Assembly: GCA_021736615.1 (NCBI GenBank)
Contig: JAIPFN010000211.1
Coordinates: 1 to 10,455 of the forward strand
Length of the DNA stretch: 10,455 nt
Source: Phycisphaerae bacterium
Lineage (GTDB): Bacteria; Planctomycetota; Phycisphaerae; Sedimentisphaerales; Anaerohalosphaeraceae
Reading direction: 5' to 3'
Shown here one piece after another: positions 1 through 6,587 of this stretch; the stretch's first letter is position 1; every line of letters starts with the position of its first letter. A model generated the notes under the pieces. That model searched no databases and had not been told where the DNA came from. It saw only the letters and a list, made by a program, of their open reading frames with translations. The position numbers and the translations under genes were made by a program.

Positions 1-1219
1 GACCCTTGACCGGCAGTACCAACGGGCCGGGTTTTTGGGGAGGCTCAGGTTTAACCGCCTCCAATTTGACAACTTCAGGGCTTTTTGTCGTCGACGGTTT
101 ACTGTCGACATTTGGAATATCAAGCAGTTCCCTGGTTAACCCATCGTCACCGTCGGCAATCTTCAGTGCGTCCGAATTGGTTTTTGCGGCATTGTCCATC
201 TCAATAAGCTCTGCAAGCTGCGATTTAAGCTGATCATCGTATAACGCGACATCTTGCGAACCGCTGCCGGGCTTGACCGCTTCGGCAAGTCTGCATATAT
301 GCCTGAGCGCTTCTACCGAAGATATAGACTTATCGACCAATACCAGATCCATGGCAAACCTGATACGCTGGAGCGGATCGGTAACATCGATCGTTTTAAT
401 ATAAATATCTTTGTCATACCTGGAAGCTATAATCGTACCTGAACGGCTGTTCGGATGCTGCCGGTATTTGAAGTTCAAATTCGGATCAGTGATCTCTCCG
501 TCAGGATCAAATTCTATCTTTGGTTGGGCAGGTTCCGGCTTGATCTCCGGAATCTTTACAAGGAGCTCTTCAACGGGCTGATCAACCTTAAGCTCCTCCG
601 GCAGATTATCGTGATGGTCGACATGGATCACCGCGGCACCGTCTTCTTTTATACCGCCTGCTTCCATTATAAGCGAAACAAGCGACATCTGGTCGCTGCG
701 AAGCTCGTACACGCCGGGGTTGGCTACCGCACCGGTTATCGATACCTTCGCAGTTCGATACTCGCGAATATAGCCCACTACCGAAGGACGGTTAATACAG
801 TACCTGGGATAGTACGCTTTAATGATCGACTGTTCCAATTCCGAGACGGTCATGCCCTCTGCCGGAATTTCGCCGATGATCGGAAGTGTTATCTTGCCGT
901 TTTCAAATACACGGCAGAAATGTCCCATAGAATTAATGGGCGAAGTATTATACTCGGCGGTCACTGCCTGAAGTACCTGGGGCATCTGTATCTCGAGCAT
1001 ATCGCCACGGGTTATCCGGTAAAGACCGGATGAACTTTTTGAGTTGACAAGAATGTCAAGATCCAACTGCGGCGCAATAGGACCGGCATTCTGGAAAACA
1101 GCGAGTTGCTGAGAGGAAGGCAAGGTAACATTATCACCGCAACCGCCTAAAAAACACACAGACAACACAAAAAAAGCGGCGTAACTATACCTACGAATAT
1201 CTTTTATTCCAAGGTTCAC
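1..1219 (-). CDS. Wza-family polysaccharide export lipoprotein (3' end outside window)
   Basis: Outer-membrane or periplasmic channel component exporting exopolysaccharide or capsule, by family. The frame is open for 406 codons and runs off the left edge. It starts with GTG directly after an in-frame TAA, with GGAG eight bases upstream, so the start is well fixed. Residues 1-27 are a lipoprotein signal ending in the lipobox LGGC (Cys27). Residues about 66-152 match a polysaccharide export (Poly_export) domain: YRITRGDMLEI, then GKITLPIIGEI, then a region rich in Tyr and Arg. Residues about 157-205 are an SLBB domain (VSITGAVANPGVYEL, LIMEAGGI). After that the chain is unusually long, charged and proline-rich (for example KPEPAQPK, KPEPPQKP) and I do not recognise a domain there. 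Long antisense frames on the plus strand are its shadows. Family assignment is firm; the particular polymer is unknown. Confidence 0.9.
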   Translation of the reverse strand, partial: MNLGIKDIRRYSYAAFFVLSVCFLGGCGDNVTLPSSQQLAVFQNAGPIAPQLDLDILVNSKSSSGLYRITRGDMLEIQMPQVLQAVTAEYNTSPINSMGHFCRVFENGKITLPIIGEIPAEGMTVSELEQSIIKAYYPRYCINRPSVVGYIREYRTAKVSITGAVANPGVYELRSDQMSLVSLIMEAGGIKEDGAAVIHVDHHDNLPEELKVDQPVEELLVKIPEIKPEPAQPKIEFDPDGEITDPNLNFKYRQHPNSRSGTIIASRYDKDIYIKTIDVTDPLQRIRFAMDLVLVDKSISSVEALRHICRLAEAVKPGSGSQDVALYDDQLKSQLAELIEMDNAAKTNSDALKIADGDDGLTRELLDIPNVDSKPSTTKSPEVVKLEAVKPEPPQKPGPLVLPVKG

Positions 1220-1339
1220 TTATAGTTCTCCCGGTCTGAAAGACGGCCATCCCCAGCCATTCTAACAAACAAAACACACAGCTTCCGTCCATTGAATGCT
1301 TTAACGATTATCGACTAAATATCATATGCAACTAATAAG

Positions 1340-1368
1340 ATTATACCTAAAGCTGCCTACAAAAGCAA
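1340..1368 (-). promoter_or_regulatory. Sigma70-type promoter for the polysaccharide export gene
   Basis: Read on the minus strand there is TTGCTT, a 17-base spacer, and a perfect TATAAT. Transcription would start near 1333 and give a leader of about 114 bases before the GTG at 1219. No experiment supports it; the evidence is the match and the position. Confidence 0.6.
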
Positions 1369-1677
1369 GTCTAATCTATTAGTGGTCCAGCGATCGGAGT
1401 ACCTTTTTACAGGTAAATAGTCCTGTGTCCGATAAGAGAGCATCGCAAAGACACCTAATCAAATTCAGGAAACCAGAATTGCTAATTATAATGTTTAAAA
1501 ATCTAAGAAAAATAGAAAATTTTTATAGAAGCAACAGGATAAAGCTGAAACTGACCGGGCAAAATTCATATTTAAGCCAGACAATCGTATTCAGGCACAG
1601 ATGTAAAATTCCAGATGTATAATGCAATTATACAGCATGTAACACCCCGGCTTTACGGCGGGAATCATTATTTATTC

Positions 1678-1701
1678 TCAAACCAGCCAATCGGCCAGTT
1701 T
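1678..1701 (-). repeat. Small stem-loop repeat, copy A (partner at 2260-2283)
   Basis: This 24-base stretch matches 2260-2283 at 19 of 24 positions in the same orientation. Read on the minus strand each can fold into a 6-bp stem (CTGGCC against GGCTGG here, with two wobble pairs) around a four-base loop, followed by TTTGA. It lies about 150 bases beyond the stop of the small exported-protein gene. It may be a weak 3'-end element or a remnant of a coding tail: in one frame it reads KLADWLV then stop, in the style of a dockerin C-terminus, but an in-frame stop lies shortly upstream. Confidence 0.4.
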
Positions 1702-1727
1702 AAGTTTGCAATCATAAGGCGCACAAA

Positions 1728-1760
1728 ACTCGCCGCATATACTTTACATAAGCGGCGAGT
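1728..1760 (-). terminator. Hairpin, probable terminator of the exported-protein genes
   Basis: A perfect 9-bp inverted repeat (ACTCGCCGC and its complement) continues after one mismatch with three more pairs and closes on a seven-base loop. On the minus strand the stem runs into only a short T tract (four T), so as an intrinsic terminator it is mediocre. It sits about 90 bases after the stop of the 103-residue protein and before the promoter of the next gene, the expected place for one. Confidence 0.55.
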
Positions 1761-1765
1761 ATATT

Positions 1766-1785
1766 AAAACTAATCAAAACTAATC
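1766..1785. repeat. Two perfect tandem copies of a decamer
   Basis: AAAACTAATC is repeated twice without a gap between the hairpin at 1728-1760 and the end of the small exported-protein gene. With only two copies it may be a slippage product; no function is evident. Confidence 0.6.
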
Positions 1786-1852
1786 TTGAACACTCGGCAA
1801 TACTCTTCAATATTGACGTAAAAGACTACCGCCTCGATGTCCTTAGGAAAAA

Positions 1853-2164
1853 TTAGAACCAGATCGGGCTGCGAGGTCTTGGACGATAAGGTACCAGAAT
1901 CGGTCTGGCCGGAGGAGTAGCCGCCGGAGTCGGAGCCGACATTGACGGGCCACGGCCAATATCCAGAGGATCGGCGACACCAAATTCGATCGCCTTAATC
2001 GGTGACAGAGTAAGATCAAACGGGTTTAGAAAACCATCTGTCTCCACCGGATTGCGGGCAGCGAATGCACTGGCAACAAACGGCAATACGACCGCCGACA
2101 ATACGACAACCGCCAGTACTAACTTCAAAGATACCTTACGTTTTCTGATATTCATACTTCTCAT
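1853..2164 (-). CDS. Small exported proline-rich protein, function unknown
   Basis: The 103-residue protein has a strong Shine-Dalgarno (AGGAG, six bases before ATG). Residues 1-11 are positively charged (RKRK), followed by a hydrophobic stretch to about residue 30 and a likely signal peptidase I site near ASAFAA (about residues 32-36). The mature part is only about 65 residues: a short segment with NPFDLTLSPIKAIEFGVADP, then a tail rich in proline, alanine and arginine (PTPAATPPARPILVPYRPRPR) ending in IWF. No cysteine, no PEP-CTERM tail and no repeat is seen, and I do not recognise the family. It lies 126 bases downstream of the dockerin-tailed gene in the same direction, so it may be a small surface or matrix protein made with the two secreted proteins upstream. 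That role is inferred from context only. Confidence 0.7.
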   Translation of the reverse strand: MRSMNIRKRKVSLKLVLAVVVLSAVVLPFVASAFAARNPVETDGFLNPFDLTLSPIKAIEFGVADPLDIGRGPSMSAPTPAATPPARPILVPYRPRPRSPIWF

Positions 2165-2226
2165 TTTCTTCTCCTGTGTAAAATTATTAACACCATCGAA
2201 ATTATTATTTTTTATTTAAACTGCTT

Positions 2227-2240
2227 CGGCCTCATGGCCG
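2227..2240 (-). terminator. Short hairpin between two exported-protein genes
   Basis: A CGGCC / GGCCG stem of five pairs closes on a four-base loop. On the minus strand an A- and T-rich stretch follows but no clean T run. It lies 50 bases beyond the dockerin-tailed gene and could be a weak terminator or a processing site. Confidence 0.3.
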
Positions 2241-2259
2241 TATCCTTAATTCATAATTA

Positions 2260-2283
2260 TCAAACTGGCCAATAGGTCAGCTT
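2260..2283 (-). repeat. Small stem-loop repeat, copy B (partner at 1678-1701)
   Basis: It matches copy A at 19 of 24 bases. Minus-strand folding gives CTGACC against GGCCAG with one mismatch and a four-base loop, followed by TTTGA. It begins eight bases past the stop codon of the dockerin-tailed gene, which suggests a 3'-end element. Confidence 0.4.
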
Positions 2284-2290
2284 GGAATTG

Positions 2291-3481
2291 TCATCTGCCT
2301 GTCTGCCAGTTTCCTGAAATCGCCGCGAAATCAAGAATGTCAACTTTGCCGCTATTATCAAAATCTGCCGTAAGACAACAATTCGTTTGACACGAAGAAA
2401 GCCATTGACCGGCAAGAACTAACAAATCTGACGGTCCGACAAAATCGTTTAAATCAGCATCGCCGTTTATAACCGATGACGACAAAGCCATCAGCATATT
2501 ACCTGCATACCAATACATCTCATCTAAGGGGGTCGCTTGCCAAAGATAACCATATACAGTCGCGACAGAATCGGCCTGAGAGCTATCAAAGTAAACCCCG
2601 CTCATCAAAGCCTGATACAATGCCGGCATATCAGCATCAGAGGCAGCGACCGGTGAATATTTCTCAGCGGCCTGTAAAGCCAACATACAAAAAGCCGCAT
2701 CCTGCGTATAACCGTGATAGCCTTCAACCCCAGGCTGCAATCTGTCATAAAACCCACCCTGATAGGGGCTTTCTGTCACCTGCACGTTGCCGATCAATTG
2801 AGGCAACTGGGCAAGGCTTACGCCATTCCAGAAAGAATCACCGGTTTTGCCCTGAGGGATAACCGGAACCGACGGATCAAGGCCCGTATCTGTCTGGGCC
2901 AGTGCCCACGTGCCGGCACCTAAAGCCAACACCGGATAATAATTCGTATCATCAACCTGGGCCAGGTAATAACGCAGCATATCACGCCATATAAGCTTAT
3001 CTGCCGCATTGACGCCATAAGCGGCAACAACATGATGAGCCATATAAAAAACAGCCGAAGACGGGTCGATACTCCCATAGTAGTCAGCATAATCCTGAGT
3101 CCCGGTTGTATCTTCCTTTATCCATCTGTAAAAATCCTGGGCCTCAAAAAGATATTTGGAGTCATCTGAAATCTCGCCCAACCCGACAAGAGCGAAAGCT
3201 TCATCGGCATAATAATTGCCCCCAGCTTCGAGGATAATATAATCCCCCCCGGCCTCGGCGGCAGCAAGAACATCTGCATCGCAAGTGAGTTTATAGGTAT
3301 CTACAAGACCGGCAACGATGCCGCCTGCATAATCAGGCTCATCCGGCCAGGAGCCATTGACAGCCTGATCGACTACCAACCTTGCCGAAACAGCCGCAAG
3401 AGCCTCACCGGTCGTAGCAGCGGAGACAATGCCGCAAAGACCGATAATAACCGCCCATGAAATGTAAAATGTACTTTTCAT
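2291..3481 (-). CDS. Secreted alpha-helical repeat protein with C-terminal dockerin-like domain
   Basis: I take the ATG at 3481 (396 residues), because MKSTFYISWAVIIGLCGIVSAA then forms a proper signal peptide at the N-terminus. A TTG start at 3523 would put 14 extra residues before it. Neither has a strong ribosome site. The body (about 25-335) is built of repeated helical segments rich in small and aromatic residues (AFALVGLGEI, VLALGAGTWALAQ, AAFCMLALQAAEK, YAGNMLMALSS), suggesting an alpha/alpha-toroid fold such as is found in polysaccharide-active enzymes and cyclases. No catalytic motif can be assigned. Residues about 338-396 form a duplicated dockerin-like EF-hand domain: DADLNDFVGPSD, then a C-x-x-N-C-C stretch, then the clear calcium loop DFDNSGKVDILD. 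The gene follows the PEP-CTERM gene by 50 bases, so the two probably share a transcript. It may act on or sit in the extracellular matrix. Confidence 0.8.
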   Translation of the reverse strand: MKSTFYISWAVIIGLCGIVSAATTGEALAAVSARLVVDQAVNGSWPDEPDYAGGIVAGLVDTYKLTCDADVLAAAEAGGDYIILEAGGNYYADEAFALVGLGEISDDSKYLFEAQDFYRWIKEDTTGTQDYADYYGSIDPSSAVFYMAHHVVAAYGVNAADKLIWRDMLRYYLAQVDDTNYYPVLALGAGTWALAQTDTGLDPSVPVIPQGKTGDSFWNGVSLAQLPQLIGNVQVTESPYQGGFYDRLQPGVEGYHGYTQDAAFCMLALQAAEKYSPVAASDADMPALYQALMSGVYFDSSQADSVATVYGYLWQATPLDEMYWYAGNMLMALSSSVINGDADLNDFVGPSDLLVLAGQWLSSCQTNCCLTADFDNSGKVDILDFAAISGNWQTGR

Positions 3482-3531
3482 TACACCCAAACCATTAAAC
3501 TTAAAACCCGCGTCTAATCGCAAAACAAAGC

Positions 3532-4377
3532 CTACGAACGTTTCCTTCTCAATACAACCAGGCTGCCTAGACCTAACAGGCTAAGCGTCATTGGCTCAGG
3601 AACATAAGAAGAACCAAACTCATAATTATCCCAAGTAGTTGACGGGTTATTATGAGGCCAATCCTGCAATGCAGGAGAATACATTGTAGAAAGACCAAAG
3701 CCCACAAGACTTTCATAATCATCGCGACTGGTCATACCAGCATTGGTGCCATCAATATAAAAATGGATCTTACCGTCAACACTTGACAACTGCATCGTAA
3801 GTTCATGCCATCCATCGATTCTTGCTATCCCGGTCGAAGCGATATCAGGTCCACCAGTACTATTTGCATTGGCGTGGTAGTAGAAATCGCCTGTCGACGC
3901 GCCTGCACCAAACTGGACATCTGTAGAGCCTGAAACAGCAGATGAATCCGGAACTGCAAACATCTGACCTGCACGGTGCAGCGAAGAATCGTAAGATGCT
4001 TCGAAATCAAAACCTTCATCATAGTACATAACTCTGACCCAGGGATTATATTCTTTTGCCATAGCCGCTTCATCATATCCAACAGGGTTTACGTCTGCAA
4101 CAAATACACCGGTGCTCGTTGTATCAGCAGCAATAACCCTCATAGCATTGCCGCCCTGATAACCGAAGTAACCGAACTCCATCATCACAGAGACGGGATT
4201 ACCACCATTTTCTACATTGGTATCTGCCCAACCTGGTGCTAAGTCGCCTGCCCATGATGACTCAAAATCATACAGCACATGGGTATTGGTAGACAGCACA
4301 GGCGCGGCAATTGCCGGTGCGGCACAGACCGCAAATAAAACTGCGATCACAACACTAAAGCTTGTTACTTTCTTCAT
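3532..4377 (-). CDS. PEP-CTERM sorted beta-sandwich (lectin/glucanase-like) protein
   Basis: Exported protein of 281 residues, by family anchored or processed by an exosortase. The start is one of two adjacent ATG codons (4380 or 4377). AGGAG lies four bases before the first and seven before the second, so I prefer the second. Residues 1 to about 25 are a signal peptide (MKKVTSFSVVIAVLFAVCAAPAIAA). The middle has the look of a concanavalin A-like beta sandwich: VLYDFE near the start, WHELTMQLSSVDGKIHFYIDG in the second half, then TTWDNYEF. The last 23 residues are a textbook PEP-CTERM tail: VPEP, a hydrophobic helix, then RRKRS. No exosortase gene is in the window. It is the first gene of the exported-protein group, and the adjacent polysaccharide export gene fits the usual partnership of PEP-CTERM proteins with exopolysaccharide. 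Confidence 0.88.
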   Translation of the reverse strand: MKKVTSFSVVIAVLFAVCAAPAIAAPVLSTNTHVLYDFESSWAGDLAPGWADTNVENGGNPVSVMMEFGYFGYQGGNAMRVIAADTTSTGVFVADVNPVGYDEAAMAKEYNPWVRVMYYDEGFDFEASYDSSLHRAGQMFAVPDSSAVSGSTDVQFGAGASTGDFYYHANANSTGGPDIASTGIARIDGWHELTMQLSSVDGKIHFYIDGTNAGMTSRDDYESLVGFGLSTMYSPALQDWPHNNPSTTWDNYEFGSSYVPEPMTLSLLGLGSLVVLRRKRS

Positions 4378-4717
4378 CATTTGTCTCCTATCTAAAAAAG
4401 TCGCTAAATTATTTCGATTACCAAACAACCTGAATATTTACAAAATATCATGGCCAAACAGCCAAGTAATCAACAATCTAAATTTAAAAAAATGAAAAGT
4501 CACAATAAATTTCGTACATTAACCGAAACTTACCACGTCCGAAAAAACCCTTCCGTTCCGTACCGAAACAGCTGTCTCCCAAAGGAAATCAGCTATAACA
4601 GCTTTGATGACATTGGTTTTTTCATCGACCTTTCGTCCGATTCGCAGCATAACAGCCGCATTTACTAACAGGCAAGCAAATCATCCATGCAGAACAACCT
4701 GCTTTCCCTTTGAAAGG

Positions 4718-4745
4718 AATTACCGTAAATAAACCTACGGCAATT
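4718..4745 (-). other. Hairpin at the predicted 5' end of the PEP-CTERM transcript
   Basis: Arms of ten bases (AATTGCCGTA on the minus strand and its complement with one mismatch) flank an eight-base loop. It begins almost exactly where transcription from the promoter at 4753-4780 should start. A 5'-terminal stem-loop can protect an mRNA from decay. No T tract follows, so it is not an intrinsic terminator. Confidence 0.45.
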
Positions 4746-4752
4746 CAATAGC

Positions 4753-4780
4753 ATTATACGCTAACCAAAAAAGCATTCAA
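4753..4780 (-). promoter_or_regulatory. Sigma70-type promoter for the PEP-CTERM / dockerin operon
   Basis: On the minus strand: TTGAAT, a 16-base spacer and a perfect TATAAT. It is the best match I found between the PEP-CTERM gene and the response regulator. The resulting leader is long, so a weaker promoter closer to the gene cannot be excluded. Confidence 0.5.
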
Positions 4781-5071
4781 CTGTGGAAACTACGGGTTTT
4801 TATGTTTTCGTCAAAAAATCGCAGCAATTACCTTGTAAACCGGCAATTTTATAGGACAAAAGCGGCTTTGGAAAATTACCAACATGGAAAAAATGTGATT
4901 TTCCTGGATAAAAAAAAATATTTATAACTGAAATTGTTAAGTTTTTAGTAACAAGTCCAATGTTTTTTGTTCATCAGACTATATAATTTACGCCTGAACG
5001 GCTATATATCTTTCTACTATAAGCTATACGCTTTTTCTCTTTTTCCCTGCCGCACAGGAGGCATAGCAGAT

Positions 5072-5680
5072 TTAATCGCCCCGCACCTTTCTACTAACCA
5101 AACCTATATTTATCGCTTTTTTAACCAGGTCAACAATGTTATCGACTCCCAGCTTACGCATAAGGTGTGAGCGATGGTCTTCTATCGTCCTGACAGACCT
5201 GCTTAACTTATGTGCGATTTCGCTGTTACTTAGACCGTCGGCAATATGAAATAAAATCACAAGCTCTGACTTAGTAAGTTTCCGAAGAGAATGCCTGCCT
5301 GCTTCTAGTTGATCGCCGACAATCCGATTTACTGAATTTAATATCGTCGTATGGGTAAAAGGCTTTTCAATAAAGTCAGCCGCACCGTATTGAAGTGATT
5401 TTACAGCTAAAGAGACGTCCGCAAAGCCTGTAACCACCAACACTGCCAGTCCGGGGTCAATGATCTTTGCCTGCTTAACCAGGTCCAAACCGTCCATCTC
5501 CGGCATACGAATGTCCGTAACCAGCAAGTCGTACTTGCCAAGCCGGATTTCGCCCAGACATTTAACAGGCGATCTATAAACAGTTATATCTTCCGAAACT
5601 GCCGCCAAACTGCCCTGCAGCAGGTCAAGAGCAGACTCGTCATCATCAACTATAGCTATTGGATGATCGTTATTGTTCAT
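5072..5680 (-). CDS. FixJ-type two-component response regulator (REC + LuxR HTH)
   Basis: DNA-binding response regulator of 202 residues, the usual length for the FixJ/NarL type. Residues about 6-120 are the receiver domain: acidic pocket DDD at 12-14, phosphoacceptor Asp56 in TDIRMPEMDG, switch Thr84 in VVTGFAD, and Lys106 in FIEKPF. Residues about 134-195 are a LuxR-type helix-turn-helix (LTKSELVILFHIADGLSNSE, then RTIEDHRSHLMRKLGV). All phosphorelay residues are present, so it should be switched by a sensor kinase, but none is encoded nearby. The ATG at 5680 has no recognisable Shine-Dalgarno sequence. It is transcribed divergently from perR with a 423-base gap. What it regulates cannot be told; the exported-protein genes downstream are one possibility. 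Confidence 0.92.
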   Translation of the reverse strand: MNNNDHPIAIVDDDESALDLLQGSLAAVSEDITVYRSPVKCLGEIRLGKYDLLVTDIRMPEMDGLDLVKQAKIIDPGLAVLVVTGFADVSLAVKSLQYGAADFIEKPFTHTTILNSVNRIVGDQLEAGRHSLRKLTKSELVILFHIADGLSNSEIAHKLSRSVRTIEDHRSHLMRKLGVDNIVDLVKKAINIGLVSRKVRGD

Positions 5681-5725
5681 AATAATCTTGTCAATGAAAT
5701 CAATGCTTAAAATAAAGAATAAAAA

Positions 5726-5753
5726 ATTCTAATCTAATATAATGAAAAGTCAA
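5726..5753 (-). promoter_or_regulatory. Sigma70-type promoter for the response regulator
   Basis: On the minus strand: TTGACT, a 16-base spacer and TAGAAT, each matching consensus at five of six positions. Transcription would start near 5719, about 40 bases before the ATG at 5680. Confidence 0.6.
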
Positions 5754-6045
5754 GGTATATTTGGGTGATCTGGTAAACATTAAACATGTGAGCAGTTTTA
5801 TTTAGTGGCTGTGATTTGGGACAATTTGATCTGCCTGATTTTCGCAGCAGAATAACAATGAGCGTTTCCCGCTGGCCTGTACAGTTAAGCCCTCTAAAAA
5901 GTTTACCATAGGTTTACCGTTTCTATACCGGTTTTCATTTGCGAATTTTTATATGTCCGGTATGCCTTTTTTAGCCTCCGATTATCGGCTTTAAATTGGG
6001 TGAAAATAAGCTTTGAGAAAAAATAAAAAAAATTAAACTTTTCAC

Positions 6046-6073
6046 TTGCAAATAATAATTACTCCTATATAGT
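6046..6073 (+). promoter_or_regulatory. perR promoter
   Basis: TTGCAA, a 16-base spacer and TATAGT, about 30 bases before the perR ATG. The -10 element lies inside the palindrome at 6057-6080, so a protein bound there would block RNA polymerase. Confidence 0.55.
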
Positions 6074-6080
6074 AGTAAAT
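6050..6080 (+). promoter_or_regulatory. Candidate PerR/Fur operator over the perR promoter
   Basis: Two overlapping dyads are visible. Bases 6057-6080 form a 24-base palindrome: the left arm AATTACTCCTAT matches the reverse complement of the right arm at 10 of 12 positions. Bases 6050-6064 fit the 7-1-7 PerR box (TTATAATNATTATAA in Bacillus) at 9 of 14 defined positions. Both sit between or over the -35 and -10 elements. Autoregulation is usual for perR. Which dyad is bound is not known. Confidence 0.5.
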
Positions 6081-6103
6081 ACGAAAAACGAAAGGTTTTA
6101 TTT

Positions 6104-6577
6104 ATGGTAACTTTTGACAAATCAGATTTTGATACTATTGAGAAGTTTGAGGTGCTTTGCCGCCGAGCGGGACTTAAGGTTACACCCCAGCGAATCGCTG
6201 TTTATAAGGCCCTTTCCGGCTCGAAAGATCATCCGTCAGCCGACTCTGTCTACAAACTGGTTCGCCAGGAAATCCGCAACATCTCGTTTGATACTGTAAA
6301 CCGGACGCTGTCGACGCTTAGTGAAATCGGGGCCGCTTTTGTTGTCGAAGGATCAGGAGATGTCAAGAGATTTGACGGCAATCTTAAATCTCACCAGCAT
6401 TTCAAATGCGTTAAATGCAAAAAAATAATTGATTTTCACCATGACCCGTTCAATAATATTGAACTACCGGAAAGCGTAGAACAACAGTTTACGGTTTTAC
6501 GGAAAACGGTACTGCTTGAAGGGCTTTGCAGGGTTTGCAAACCATTGACAGGTGACAAGTGCGAAAGTGACAAGTGA
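6104..6577 (+). CDS. perR: Peroxide-sensing Fur-family repressor, PerR-like
   Basis: Metal-dependent DNA-binding repressor of 157 residues. GAAAGG lies eight bases before the ATG. Residues about 10-80 are the winged helix (LKVTPQRIAVYKAL, then SFDTVNRTLSTLSEIG). The regulatory-site ligands of Bacillus PerR have counterparts here: His43 (HPSAD), Asp91 (RFDG), His97 and His99 (SHQH), and Asp110 (IIDF). The structural zinc site is present as Cys102/Cys105 and Cys142/Cys145. PerR releases DNA when peroxide oxidises a regulatory-site histidine. PerR rather than iron-sensing Fur is favoured by the Asp at position 91 and by the downstream run of peroxide, superoxide and oxygen enzymes, but Fur-type control cannot be ruled out from sequence. 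The last ten residues (LTGDKCESDK) are encoded by a short repeat and extend past the usual end of the family. Confidence 0.87.
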   Translation: MVTFDKSDFDTIEKFEVLCRRAGLKVTPQRIAVYKALSGSKDHPSADSVYKLVRQEIRNISFDTVNRTLSTLSEIGAAFVVEGSGDVKRFDGNLKSHQHFKCVKCKKIIDFHHDPFNNIELPESVEQQFTVLRKTVLLEGLCRVCKPLTGDKCESDK

Positions 6578-6580
6578 TTT
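6552..6580 (+). repeat. Heptad-like tandem repeat across the perR stop codon
   Basis: GTGACAAGTG occurs at 6552-6561 and again at 6567-6576. Read as seven-base units starting with GTG there are four units, with one extra base between the second and third. The array encodes the C-terminus of PerR and includes its TGA stop. Confidence 0.55.
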
Positions 6581-6587
6581 ACAAATT

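Larger units (their letters stand above)
1220..1852. other. Intergenic spacer, 633 bases
   Basis: AT-rich spacer between the polysaccharide export gene and the small exported-protein gene. It holds the promoter at 1340-1368, an AT-rich 8-bp perfect hairpin at 1616-1634 (three-base loop GCA), a small repeated stem-loop at 1678-1701, a stronger hairpin at 1728-1760 and a duplicated decamer at 1766-1785. A 65-codon plus-strand frame at 1425-1622 starts with GTG without a Shine-Dalgarno sequence and resembles nothing I know, so I do not call it a gene. Confidence 0.6.
4381..5071. other. Intergenic region with long 5' leader of the PEP-CTERM operon
   Basis: A low-GC gap of 691 bases between the PEP-CTERM gene and the response regulator, both on the minus strand. 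I see no convincing gene here. If the promoter at 4753-4780 is real, bases 4381-4746 are a leader of about 370 bases. Read on the minus strand it holds several small stem-loops: the hairpin at 4718-4745, GCAG/CTGC near 4700, GCGGC/GCTGC near 4650 and AGCT/AGCT near 4595. I could not match it to a riboswitch class I know. Bases 4781-5071 are AT-rich, with no clear terminator for the response regulator. Confidence 0.5.
5681..6103. other. Divergent intergenic region between response regulator and perR
   Basis: AT-rich, 423 bases, without a credible gene. The left end carries the response regulator promoter (5726-5753) and the right end the perR promoter with its palindrome (6046-6080). In between I see only an inverted repeat ATACCGG / CCGGTAT (5925-5931 and 5957-5963, loop of 25 bases) shortly before a T6 run. 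Confidence 0.55.

Noticed and set aside
6..1033. Three plus-strand open frames (6-233, 254-442, 455-1033)
   Set aside because: They lie antisense to the polysaccharide export gene, whose minus-strand frame shows clear family motifs, a lipobox and a good start. The plus-strand translations show no recognisable domain.
1425..1622. 65-codon plus-strand frame with a basic product
   Set aside because: GTG start, no ribosome site, AT-driven composition (many Lys, Ile, Asn, Arg) and no recognisable motif. It lies in a spacer between minus-strand genes.
1678..1745. Dockerin gene remnant on the minus strand (reads ...CKLKLADWLV then stop)
   Set aside because: The open stretch is only about 22 codons, with a stop upstream and no second dockerin motif or calcium loop. 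Too little to call a pseudogene; reported only as a repeat.
4450..4668. 72-codon plus-strand frame
   Set aside because: No ribosome site, low-complexity composition, and it lies opposite the probable leader of the PEP-CTERM operon.
5925..5972. Inverted repeat ATACCGG / CCGGTAT followed by a T6 run, as a terminator or small RNA end
   Set aside because: The loop of 25 bases is too long for an intrinsic terminator and no plus-strand gene or promoter lies upstream.
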